From: Semisulcospira habei
Taxonomy: Eukaryota; Mollusca; Gastropoda; Semisulcospiridae
NCBI GenBank assembly: GCA_036245525.1
Contig: BTPG01000006.1
Coordinates: forward strand, 96,418,585-96,482,584
Direction: 5' to 3'
Length of the DNA: 64,000 nucleotides
Both the position numbers and the translations under genes were made by a program. Positions 36,701 to 48,700 of this stretch are shown here, piece after piece. Under the pieces are notes generated by a model. That model did not search any database, had not been told where the DNA came from, and saw only the letters and a list, made by a program, of their open reading frames with translations. Each line of letters opens with the position of its first letter. Position 1 is the stretch's first letter.

Positions 36701-39700
36701 AACTTCACTTCTAAGCTATAAAAGTTTACAGAACATTTCACAAATGGAATCAGATGACCCAAACTCATGTGACCTCACATGGCATATTTGCACATGTAAA
36801 CAATGCACGTTGCACGTGGACCACAGAGCTGCTATCTTTAGCTGTGCATCTCACTTAAATATGTGAGGTTAAGTGTTTACAATAACAGTAGGTCGAAGTA
36901 GACAATGAGTAGTTCTCGAGATCAGCTTGTGTTTTTATTTTAAAAGGGATGTCCAGTCTATTCCGCATCCGCACTGCCTTAGATCCTAAAGTGCACCATG
37001 AGGTCACACTAGTATGGGATCCTGAACTGCACCCCATGGTAGGAATTCAGAGAATCCTTGTAGCTTCTATGTAAGAGTAGTCTGGAAAGATTCTATAATG
37101 AGCCTAGTCCTAGGGTCGAATTCAGCCCACCTGTTTCTAAAGTAGTCATCAATCATAGTGACGGTGTCACCTGGCATAGGCACAATGGTCTGTTGGATCA
37201 GCCAATGCTTATTCTGCAAAGACATACATGTACCACAAAAGTACTATTGTTAACTCATTCTGCCCGGGACACACCACAGCAAGATATGGCTCAACCATGA
37301 TAGTTCAAGGGCGGTGGCAGAATAGCTTGGTGCCTATAGGTACCAAGGTATTCTGCCACCACCCTGGAACTATCATGGTCGATCTGTCTCCTGAATTGTA
37401 ATGCAATCCTCAGAAGATAACTCCAAAATGTGGGTATTTCGTACCTCGGACACAATGAGTTAATGTATGCAGGTGCCATAGTTTGTGCTGTAAAGAAGTA
37501 GGTAGAACAATTCTTTTAAGATCTATGTGTTATTACATAAACTGTACACATGCCCACCACCAACTGATCACGACTACCCTATAACCAGACAACAGAATTT
37601 TGACTCAAAATGCACATAAATATACACTAAGGAGAATATCTAAACCAGTCATTCTGAAAGCAGAATCAGCTCGGTCAAACACAGTACTTGCTATAGGTAG
37701 TGCCCCTTGGCAGGGATTCAGGATGTCCCAGCAGTATAGAGAAACAGTTTTGGTGGGACACCACAATTATTGCAGCAGTGCTTGACTGACAAGAAAACAT
37801 TCTATTAAAGAGACTTGTTCCAGTCAATAAAGGGTTAACCATTCACAATATCTCCTTTACAAATGATATGTCTTACAATATTGCTTTACATAAGGGCTAA
37901 CTTAACTTTTGTTTTATCATGATGACTGAATGTCGTAAAATGAAAGACTTGGCTGCTCCTGAGGTGCCTACCCCTCTTAGACCATTTTGTGTAATGGGCT
38001 GCTTAAAAATGTGTATTTTGTGTAATCATTTCAGCGCAACACGCAACGAAAAAAATACACCACAGCAAACAAATTAAAAATAAAGACATTTATCCATACT
38101 GTTAGTTATTTTATTCACACAATAGCAGGTATCGCTGCAGCAAGTTTGGGTTTGAAGTTGTGAATAGTATTAGTATTTGCGAAATTTTTTTTTTTTTGGG
38201 GGGGGGGAGGAGGGGGGGGGGGGGTAAAAATATGGTCATTTTAGACATATTTCTTCAGCTCTTGTGACCCCTCGACTTTTCTCAGGGATCAACGAAGTTA
38301 GTGTTCATATAAAGGTCTTTTCATCAGGTATCTTTGTACCAAGTTTGGGTTTGAAGTTGTGAATAGTATTTGAGAACATGTCCCAAAATAGCTATTTTTG
38401 ATATATATGTCCTGATCCTCTATGACCTTGACCTTTGTGAGAAACTGTCACTAAAACTGCATGTTTAGAAAGGTCTTGCCACAAAGTATCCTTGGGCCAA
38501 GTTTGAAGACTGTAGCTTCAATATTCTCCGAGAAAATGCCAAAGTTTTTCTCAGAACATACTCACTTTTACTTCGCACGTGAGCCAAAAATGTCTTTCGT
38601 GCATGACAGGTAGCTGTTGCTTAACATGCATCAGTAAAAAGGGGATCTGTTACTGCGACACATTAGTGTCCATGCATTTCCAGTATGCCGATACACTGTA
38701 AGTCTCCTACCTGGTCGCCAGATGTCAATGTTTACACCTGCCACTGTACGGTATATCCACAGTCTAGACAACATGTAATAAGCGGCATTGAACGATGTTG
38801 TGTCTCATACACGATCGGATTGAAGTATCAGTGTTGTAAAGACAATGCATGTACTACACGTGTGACCAATGTGTGTCAGTGTCCACAGAGTCACCTACAG
38901 GTGCACCAAGGTGTAGCATCAGAGAAACGGAATATCAAGTAGAACCTCCAAATTCAGCTTCAGAATCAAGCCGTACGTCATTGCCATTGTCAGTGCCTCA
39001 ACCGTCGATCGCTCCAGCTGACACTGCCAACACGTGGTAATGCTGCCACGCGGTACGTGGGCAGACGTGTCCCAATACATCAAAGCTATCTGCTTTTGAA
39101 ACCATGTCTCCAAACACAAAATATTATCACTCCGAATATCTACACATTCACTCGCCATTTTGACCGTAATGCGTATGCTAGCACTGCAAAGCTGACTGCA
39201 TACCATGTACAAAAAAGTACGCACGCACTGTCAGGACCCTGTAATGTAAACATGATGTGTCAGTGCGACGGGCGAGGTCACCACACGCGCGGCGAGGCTC
39301 GCGTATCACCGGGTGCGCGATATAAAACACCGGACACCGCTCTAGCGGTTTTCTGGGCTGCACGGTATACGAGACCGCCATCCAGTACAGCAGTTTGCCG
39401 GGCCGAACGGGTTAACGAAAAAGTGCTTTATGTCAGCTTTGGGATGTACTACTGCCTTGGCCTTATGCCCAGCGGGTTCCAAATGTCTTTGAATATCATA
39501 CTTTTGTACGCGCCACTGTGAGCAACACCAAAGTCCTTTCTGCACACGTTGCATGCATTTGTAGCAGAGGAGCCCCCTGCTATCGCTAGTTACTACCCGC
39601 GAGTCAGACTGCAGTGTTTCAGTGCATGCTTGGCGCGCTGTGTGCGAGTATTTTTGCTGCCTTGGCTAGTCAGTGTCTAGCGGACTACACGCCAAAGCTC

Positions 39701-42700
39701 AGTGACATAGCCTCTGGCTCCAAAGGCTGGGGAGCCTATATAAAGCGGTCGATCTTCACAAAAAAAGCCCCCCCCCCCCCCCCCCCCCCCCCGTATTTTG
39801 GAGGAGCTAGTCGTATTCGCGTAACTTGAGCCGAAAATGCGTAAAATTACGAGCCAGCGCGTAAGGTAGGCACCTCTGCTGCTCTTCCTCTCCTTTGTAC
39901 CTAAGACAGTTCTCTGTATGCATACAAGGAGCAGTAGAAAACCTTTGTTATGCATGCCATCTCACACATATTGTGAAAATAAGTGTAGAAAAGTCCATCA
40001 ATCAAAACCTGGCTAGCTCTTGGCTTGACTTCGCGAACGAAGATTTTATAGGAGTTGCCCACGACGTCTGCAGGCTTGTTCGTGGCTGCGGAGGCCAATC
40101 CGAGACAGGCAGGTTCGACCGCAGTGGCTGCAGGGGAAGGTATGGCCAGGGTTCTGAGCTGCGGCATCTCTGTTTTTTCTCCTGAGCCGCTTGTCCTTAA
40201 GGCTAGCTCTGTGAGAGTCCTCAAAGGAGACGGCTGCCTTGTAAATGGTGGAGCGCCAGGTGTCACGGTCCGCAGCAAGCGAAGACCACTGGTGGTGGTC
40301 GATTTGGCAGGCACTAAGTGACTTCTTGAGGCAGTCTTTGTATCTCTTCTTTGGTGCCCCTCTGTCACGGTGTCCAGTAGCAAGCTCGCCGAACAGGGTG
40401 ATCTTTGGTAGGCGATGATCCTCCATCCTGGAGACATGCCCCGCCCAGCGGAGCTGTGTCCGCAGCAGCAAAGCCTCGATGCTCAGTTTCAGCCTGTTCA
40501 AGGACCTCGACGTTGGTGACATAGTCACTCCAGTGAATGCCCAGGATGGTACGCAGGCAGCGCTGGTGGAAGCGTTCGAGGAGTCGTAGTTGGCTGCGGT
40601 AGAGGGCCCAGGACTCGGAACCATACAGCAGGGTGGTGAGGACCACAGCTCTGTACACGCTGATCTTGGTGCCTGTTTTCAGCTGTTGATTGTGCCACAC
40701 CCGCTTGAAAAGTCGCCCGAAAGCGCTGTTCGCTTTTGCCAGCCTGCTGTCAAGCTCCTTGTCCAGCTTGGCATCCGACGTGATAATGCAGCCAAGGTAA
40801 GTAAACTGGTGCACTGACTTTAGTTCAGACTCGCCAATGGTGATGTGAGGAGGGTGATACACTGTCTTGGGTGCCGGCTGATGGAGGACCTCTGTCTTTT
40901 TCAGACTGACCTCGAGTCCAAAGAGCTGGGCAGCATCTGCGAAGCAAGACGTGATGCGCTGCAGGGCTCTCTCTGTGTGTGCAACGAGGGCAGCATCATC
41001 AGCAAAAAGCAGCTCACGAATCAGTTGGTCTAGGGTTTTCGTGTGGGCCTGCAGTCGTCTGAGGTTGAACAGGCTGCCATCGAGACAATACCTGATGTAC
41101 ACTGCATCGTCATCATCGAGGTCCACTGTGGCCTGCTTCAACATCATGCTAAAAAAGATGGTGAAGAGGGTCGGTGCCAGCACGCAGCCCTGCTTTACGC
41201 CGTTGAGAATAGGGAATGGTTCTGAGAGGTCATTGTTGAGTCTGACCTGGCCTTGCTGGTCCTCGTGTAGCTGGACAATCATGTTGAGGAACTTTGGGGG
41301 ACAGCCAAGTCGCTCCAGGATCTGCCACATGCCTTGCCTGCTCACAGTGTCGAACGCTTTTGTTAGGTCGACAAATGTTACGTACAGCCCTTTGTTCTGC
41401 TCGCGGCACTTCTCCTGTAGCTGTCTCAGCACAAAGACCATATCGGTGGTGCTCCTGTTTGCTCTGAAGCCACACTGGCCCTCTGGGAGTTGGTCTTCAG
41501 CGATGGCAGGTACCAGCCGATTCAGGAGCAGCCTTGCAAGGATTTTCCCAGCAATGGACAGCAGGGTAATTCCCCGATAGTTGGAACAGTCAGACTTCTC
41601 GCCTTTGTTCTTGTACAGGGTGATAACGACTGCATCACGGAGATCTTTTGGTAGTGTTCCTTCCTCCCAGCAGCAGAGAAAGAGGTCATGGAGCTTGTTG
41701 TGCAGTGCTGTGCCTCCATGTTTCCAGATCTCTGGCGGTATTCCATCAATGCCTGCTGCTTTGCCACTCTTGAGCTGGTGGATGGCTGTGAGGGTCTCTT
41801 CAGCGGTGGGCGGTTCGTCCAATTCAACCTTTACTGGGAGGTGTGGGATTTGTAGGACGACTGCTTCTTGAACAGTGCGCTCAGCGCTGAAGAGGCTCTG
41901 AAAGTATTCTGACCAGCGGTTCAAGATGGAGGTATTATCTGTGAGGAGTGCCTGGCCATTCGCGCTTCGCAGGGGACTTTGTACCAGGTGCCTGGGGCCA
42001 TACACTGCTTTCAGTGCTTCGTAGAAGCCCCTGTAGTCACCATTGTCAGCGCAAAGCTGGGTCCTCTGTGCAAGTTTGGTCCACCACTCATTCTGGAGAT
42101 CTCTGAGCTTGCGCTGGAGACTGCTGCAGACGAGGCGGAAGGCAGACTTCTTCACAGGGCAGGAAGGCTGGGCTAGGTGGGCCTGATGGGCGGCTCTTTT
42201 TTTTGCTAGGTGTTCCTGGATCTCTACATCGTTTTCGTCAAACCAGTCTTTGTTCTTCTTTCTGGCGAAACCCAAGACTTCTGCAGAGGATTTTGTAATA
42301 GCAGTTTTCAGTTGTTCCCAAAGTGTTTCAGGGGAGGAGTCTACTGGGTCCGCTGTGTCTTTGAGCCTGCGCTGTAAATCTGTCTGAAAGGCAGCTTTCA
42401 CATCGTCACGCTGAAGGCTGGCAACATCAAGCTTTTTCTTGGGGGGCCCCCATTTCTTGGGTTTTGGCTTGAAGTGGAGCCTGAGTTTGCAGCGGACAAG
42501 GCGGTGGTCAGTGTGGCACTCTGCGCTGGGCATCACTCTGGTGAGGAGGACGTCACTGCGGTCCCTCTGACGCACTAGGACATAGTCGATAAGGTGCCAG
42601 TGTTTGGAGCGAGAATGCATCCACGTGGTCTTTCGACTGTCCTTTTGCTGAAAAGTAGTGTTGGTGATGACCAGTTGCTGCTCCGCACAGAACTCCAACA

Positions 42701-45700
42701 GTAGGCGGCCATTGTCATTGCAGTTCCCCACGCCATGCTTGCCGAGGACTCCTTTCCAGGCTTCAGAGTCCTGGCCCACTCTGGCGTTGAAGTCACCAAG
42801 GATGATGACTTTGTCGTTTGCAGGGGTACTCTGTAGGAGGCTGCGCAGGTCAGTGTAAAACTTGTCCTTTTCAGCAGGCTCTGCCAGGAGGGTTGGGGAG
42901 TACACACTGAGAAGGGTGACGTGTTGCTGGTGTCTCAGTGGGAGGCGCATGGACATGATGCGGTCTGAGTGGCCCGTTGGTAGGTTTTCCAGCTTAGTCG
43001 CAATGGATGTCTTGACCATGAAACCCACGCCTGAGAGCCGTCTTTCTGATGCAGGCCTGCCTGACCAGTAGAGGATGTACCCAGCACCAAGTTCTTGGAG
43101 GCTGCCTTCGTCCAGAAGGCGTACTTCGCTGAGCGCGGTGATGTCGATGTTTAACCTCCGCAGTTCATGGGCAATGAGGGCGGAGCGACGTTCAGGGCGT
43201 CCGCTGCCTGCTTTGTCGAGCATGGTTCGGACGTTCCAGCATGCTACGTTGAGTCCGGTCATGGTCGTCATGAGAGTGGATCCGTTGTTCTTTCTTGTTT
43301 TTTGACCGCAGGAGAAGATGCCCGTTGACCGCGGCTAGCCAACTGGGGTTGCGAGGGGACGAGCTTTGGTTAGGCCACCTTTTCTAGGCCCCTCTCCGTG
43401 TGGAGCAAGCAGTGCTGTCCCTAGAGAAGGCTGCTTGGTCGTTCAGGGTGTGCCGAGTGATGTTGTCATCCCCAGGTCAACATCAGGCGACCAATATCCT
43501 GAACCGCCTGCATGCAGGTTTGAGACTGCGGCTTCCAGTGACATCTTTCACCTGCCGTTTCGCCCCTCGCCCGTCGCTACAGGACTTGGAATGGTCAGTG
43601 TCATGGTCCGTGGACGTTTCCTAAAGCCTGCGCGGTGGAGCTTTTTGGTGGAGTGCAGTGTGCGCAGTACTGGCCCCACCCTTTAAACCCTTGGTTCATC
43701 TGCCATGGCCTAGCAAGCTGGGACGATGGCATCGAGGTCCTCGGGTCGTAGGTTTTATATCAGACTGTCCTTGTCCTAGTCTCTGGCTCAAAAGCCTTCC
43801 CCGGAGACACGGGGGCTTTGATGTCAGGGGTTTCCTCCCTTAGCCTTTCCGCAGCCAAGCGGCCAGGCCTGCAAGGCAGCAGGCGACTCGTGGAGGGCGG
43901 GGTCGTCCATGTCCCGTGCAGATGTGAACATCTGCCCACTGGCTAGCAGCAGTTCGCTTTAACCCTTTGAGCACCATGGGCGCATTTCCCGAATTTTGGA
44001 AGTGTTACTTAACAACTATGTACCACTTGCAGGAGGTGGATTGACCATGATAATTCAAGGGTAGTGCCAGATTAGCTTGGTGCCAGTAGGCACCAAGCTA
44101 ATTTGGCACTACCCTTGAATTATCATGGTCAATCAATCTCCTTCTGTAGGGTGTTGGTGCTAAAAGGGTTAATTTATATGACTTCTCTTAGGTCTCTCCG
44201 TTAGGAAGAGTTACCTTGGGCCGAACATTGAAGCTGCCATTCCTGGGCGCCTGTTGGTCGGTAAAGTTGTTCATGTACGGGTCAGCGGGAGTGAAAGGGG
44301 CGTGGCAGGCGGGGGTGGACAGCATCATGAAGAATGGAGCTCCATCTGCTTTCTGTTTGGCCAAAAATCCTTCAGCCTTCCTGTGCTGTGGACAAAAAAA
44401 TATGTTGAGCTTTAACTGCAGCCACTGGTCTTGACAAAGTAAGGTCTCTTTAGCGCATACTTGTAATTTACAGCGCAATTTACTTGTATGTATTGTTGGT
44501 CTGAGATTTTGGGCCTTACCGCTCTGAAGCCATAAGGTCCAAAATCACATTTTAACCATGACTGTCAACAACTCAAGCAGAAAACATGAGTCATGACTTT
44601 CAACTTGTGCATAAACATTACTGGTGCATGTAGCTTATCTCAAACTCAAGTCGGCTCGCCTTCAGTCAAAGAGTGGCTAACACATGCTGGAAAGGCAAAC
44701 TTGCCTAACTTTCACAAAGAATATCGTTCATACCATTATGTCTTTCTAAATGTGACTTGCATGAATGAATAAAGCAAGATATGTTTTATAATAGTGCAAA
44801 GTTCGCTTGATGTAGATAAAAGGATGAGTTTGTAGCAAGGAGTTGTTTGAGAGAGGTGTAGCGTGTTTCCGAAATGTGTGCTGTAGTGCTGAAACGAGCT
44901 CTCACCAATACAAAAGAGGGGCAGTGTTATTTTTGTGTGCCATCGTCATTAATTTTTAATTTTCTGTGCACCATGTTTGATAACAAAACATTTCTATGCA
45001 TCATGAATGACATTTGCTGTGCATCGTGCTGGCAAAATGAATTTTTCAAGCACCTTGAAAAGAAAGGACAAATTCTTCATGCAACATGTGGGACGTGCTT
45101 ATTTATCATTGTTGTGTGAGGATTTTGCAGCCACTTTCACGATGTCTGTGATTGGATCGTTTTAGGAGCCAGATGAGCACAGCTGTGCAGGTGGAACTAC
45201 TGTGCAGAACCTAGCAGCAGCAGCATCACCATGCTTGGAGTTTCCTTGCGTCGCAGGCAGCGTTTGTCATACAAGTAGTGAGATGGTGCTGACAGATCCA
45301 TCAAGTCCTTTGTCTTCACAAGGTCGTTATGACCTTCAAGTTGAATGTGATAATAACGGTACATGGAAGATTCAGGACAATATAACCAAACGTCCACTTA
45401 CGATGTAATTTGTGAAGTAGTCTTTGGAGTAATCAGATCCATGGTTTTCAAGTTTCCCATTAATTGACAGTTGATAGTTATAGTATTTGGAATTGCCCAC
45501 CTGAAATGAAAAATAACAAAATTATTCTAAAATAAAACTATCAAAAACAATTTCAACAAATCAAAAAATAAAAATTAATTTTGTATTAGATGAGGGTTTT
45601 TTTATATGGAAGTCTTCACATGTGAATTGTAATGTTCATCTAATTTCACACCTGATGACTTCTGCAACTTTGGTAAATGGTGAAGGAGAGTAGAGCGGAG

Positions 45701-48700
45701 ACTGAAAAAGGGAGTGAGGTGGGGGGATGCCTGTATAGGCTGTGTTGCAGCTGTGGAAGATGGAATCATGGATCTACCTCACCATGATAGTCAAATTAGT
45801 TTGACATATTCTTCATTCTTGCCTCAGTGAAGTTCACATGTGATTGGCCACAAGGGGTCTACTTCATGCATTGATCGAGGGAGGTTTACTAACCCCCTTG
45901 TGCATGCAGCCACCAGTACTACACACAGTACAGGTAACTGCATGTACAAGGGGGGTTAATGAATGCCATATTGAACTTTATATTATGACTATCATGATCG
46001 AGGGAAGCAGACTTACCAGACCGACCCATTCATCCCACCCTGGTGGAACATGAGCCACCCCACCAACAGTAGGTGTGCCATACTGAAAAAGACAAGAGGC
46101 CACTGCAACATCTACACATAAGCCATCAAGATCTACTGTGATAGCCCACCTGGTGCATGCAGCTGCCGATATTGATACAGTACATGTGGTTGCATGCACA
46201 GGGTGCTTACCCTGATGATATTGATACAGTACATGTGGTTGCATGCACAGGGGGCTTACCCTGATGATATTGATAATGATACAGTACACTACATGTGGTT
46301 GCATGCACAGGGGGCTTACTCTGATGATACCAGTTGATACAGTACATGTGGTTGCATGCACAGGGGGGCTTACCCTGATGATATTGATACAGTACCTGTG
46401 GTTGCATGCACAGGGGGGCTTACCCTGATGATATTGATACAGTGCATGTGGTTGCATGCACAGGGGGCTTACCCTGATGATATTAATACAGTGCATGTGG
46501 TAGCATTCACAGGGGGCTTACCCTGATGATATTGATACAGTACATGACTGTGGTAGCATTCACAGGGGGCTTACCCTGATGATATTGATACAGTAAATGT
46601 GGTTGCATTCACAGGGGGCTTACCCTGATGCACTATAATAGGAGCTGGACTGACCATGATCATTTAACCCATTCAACCCTGGCGCACTACAGCAGGAGAT
46701 GGGTTGACCATGATAATTCAAGGGCAGTGCCAGATTAGCTTGGCGCCTGTTGGTGCCAAGCTAATCTGGAACTGTCTTTGAATTATCATGGTCGATCCAT
46801 CTCCTGCAACTGGTGCATTAGTCATTAGATGACACCTCCAAAATTTGGGAAATACGGCCGTTGTGCTAAATGAGTTAAGGGCAGTGCCAGATTAGCTTGG
46901 AGCAATCAGGTGCCAAGTTAATCTGACACTACCCTTGAATTATCAACGTCAATCCTTCATCATATAGTCATTAAGTGGTGACATCTCCAAAATATGGGAA
47001 ATATTCATTTTTCTCTAAAAGGTATTTTTTCGAAAAATACTTACCGATGACATGACTTTATGGAAATGTCTACTTCTAGCTCAATTTTAGCCTACTTACC
47101 CGTTGTGTGCCCACACAACCCGGGAGGCACTCGGGGAACCCCCCCTAGAGGGGCCGAGAGTTGTCTCCCGTTTCCCGCCTTACCAGCTCCGGTCACGAGA
47201 CCGGCCAGTTTTTTGTGATACTTCGCTCGAAAGCGGCAAGCGGGGCAGGAGGGAGGGTCCTCCGAGTCATGTCATCGGTAAGTATTTTTCGAAAAAATAC
47301 CTTTTAGAGAAAAATGAATTTGTTTCCTCAAAAACATTACCGATGACATGACTTTATGGAAGAATTGCGATGAGGAGGAGGGTGCCGCGCAACTCTTAAT
47401 GGTAACAGCGCCGTCCTCCCAGTCGCAACCTCCCGACAATTTTAGCGAAGTGCATACCTACGGCGCCGGTGGCGCCGGGAGGGAGTGTTGCGCCGCGGCG
47501 ATGTCCCCCACTAGTGCGAGATTCTCTCTTTGGCCTGCCAGGTCCCTGAGGTAGAAGCGGGCGAATACAGATTCAGTCTGCCAGCCCACGGCTGCCACGA
47601 TGTCCTTGACAGCGCAGTTTCGGTCAAATGCGAGGCTCGTGGCCATGGCTCGTACCTCATGTGCGCAAATGTGCAGCCTCTTCGCTCCCTGCGGGGAGAT
47701 ATCTTGATACGCGGAGCGTATAACCCAGCGGAGCCAGGACGAGATCGTCTGGGCTGTTATGTCATTCCTGCTGGGTCTCAGAGGTAGGAAGAGGCGCGAA
47801 CGCCCTCTGCGGAAGGCTTTAGATCGTCGCAGATAACCCTAAGGGCACGCACGGGATCCTGTTGCCTGGTCTCCTGAGACAGAGGGTTGGTTCTTAGCGG
47901 CCGTAAGGTGATAACCTGAGGTGCCGTCAGAGGAGACCTGTTCTTGGCCAGGAAGGCAGGGTCAGTGAGGAGTTGAACAGACCCGTCCGCTCGGAACTGT
48001 AGGCAGGTAGGCCGCGCCGAGAGTGCGTGTAGCTCACTCACCCGAGAGGCGGTAGCAAGGGCCAGCAGGAAGCACGTCTTTCGTGTCACATCTGCGAAAC
48101 GGGCCAAAGCTAAGGGTTCAAATCTGTCAGAATTTAACCACGTTAGCACCCAGGGCAGGTCCCAGCGGGGAAGGAGGGAGCGGTGTGTTGGGCGCTGGAT
48201 GCCGAAGTGACCCATAAGGTCGGCTAAGTCTTTGCAGGCGCCTGGGTCTGGGTGTCCAAGGTGTCGATAAGTGTCAGCGATCATGGACAGGTAACCCCTC
48301 ACGGTGATGGGGGCCAGGCCTAAGTCTCGAAAGAGCCAGAGGAAGAAGTCCGCCAGCTGAGGATTAGTCAGTTCCGTGGGCGACAGGCCGTGCTCAGAGC
48401 ACCAGGAACACAGGACTCGCCACTTTCCCTCGTAGACTCGGATGGTGGAAGGTCTGCGGGCCGAAGCGATCGCCTCCACTGCTGCACCCGAGTAGCCTCT
48501 AGCTCCGAGGGCTTGCCGCACAACCTCCAGGCGTGAAGGAGGAGCCGCTCCGGGCAGGGGTGGAACAGCGGCTGACGCGGTTGCTTGAGCATGGTGCGTG
48601 GGGCGGGAAGCAGCAGGGGCGGGTCCGTGGCGAGGCTGAGAAGGTCGGTGGTCCAGGAGCGGTTCCAGGCGAACGGCGCAACTAACAGCAGGACCGCCGA

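Noticed and set aside
40365..43271. Host gene of the craniofacial development protein 2 type
   Set aside because: Endonuclease and reverse transcriptase motifs, target duplications and single-exon structure show a LINE.
44874..45119. 81-codon plus-strand ORF in intron 5 of copy 2
   Set aside because: AT-rich, no domain or signal recognised, opposite strand in an intron; likely chance.
46140..46640. CRISPR-like regularly spaced repeat
   Set aside because: Units are contiguous with no unique spacers, in an animal intron: a minisatellite.
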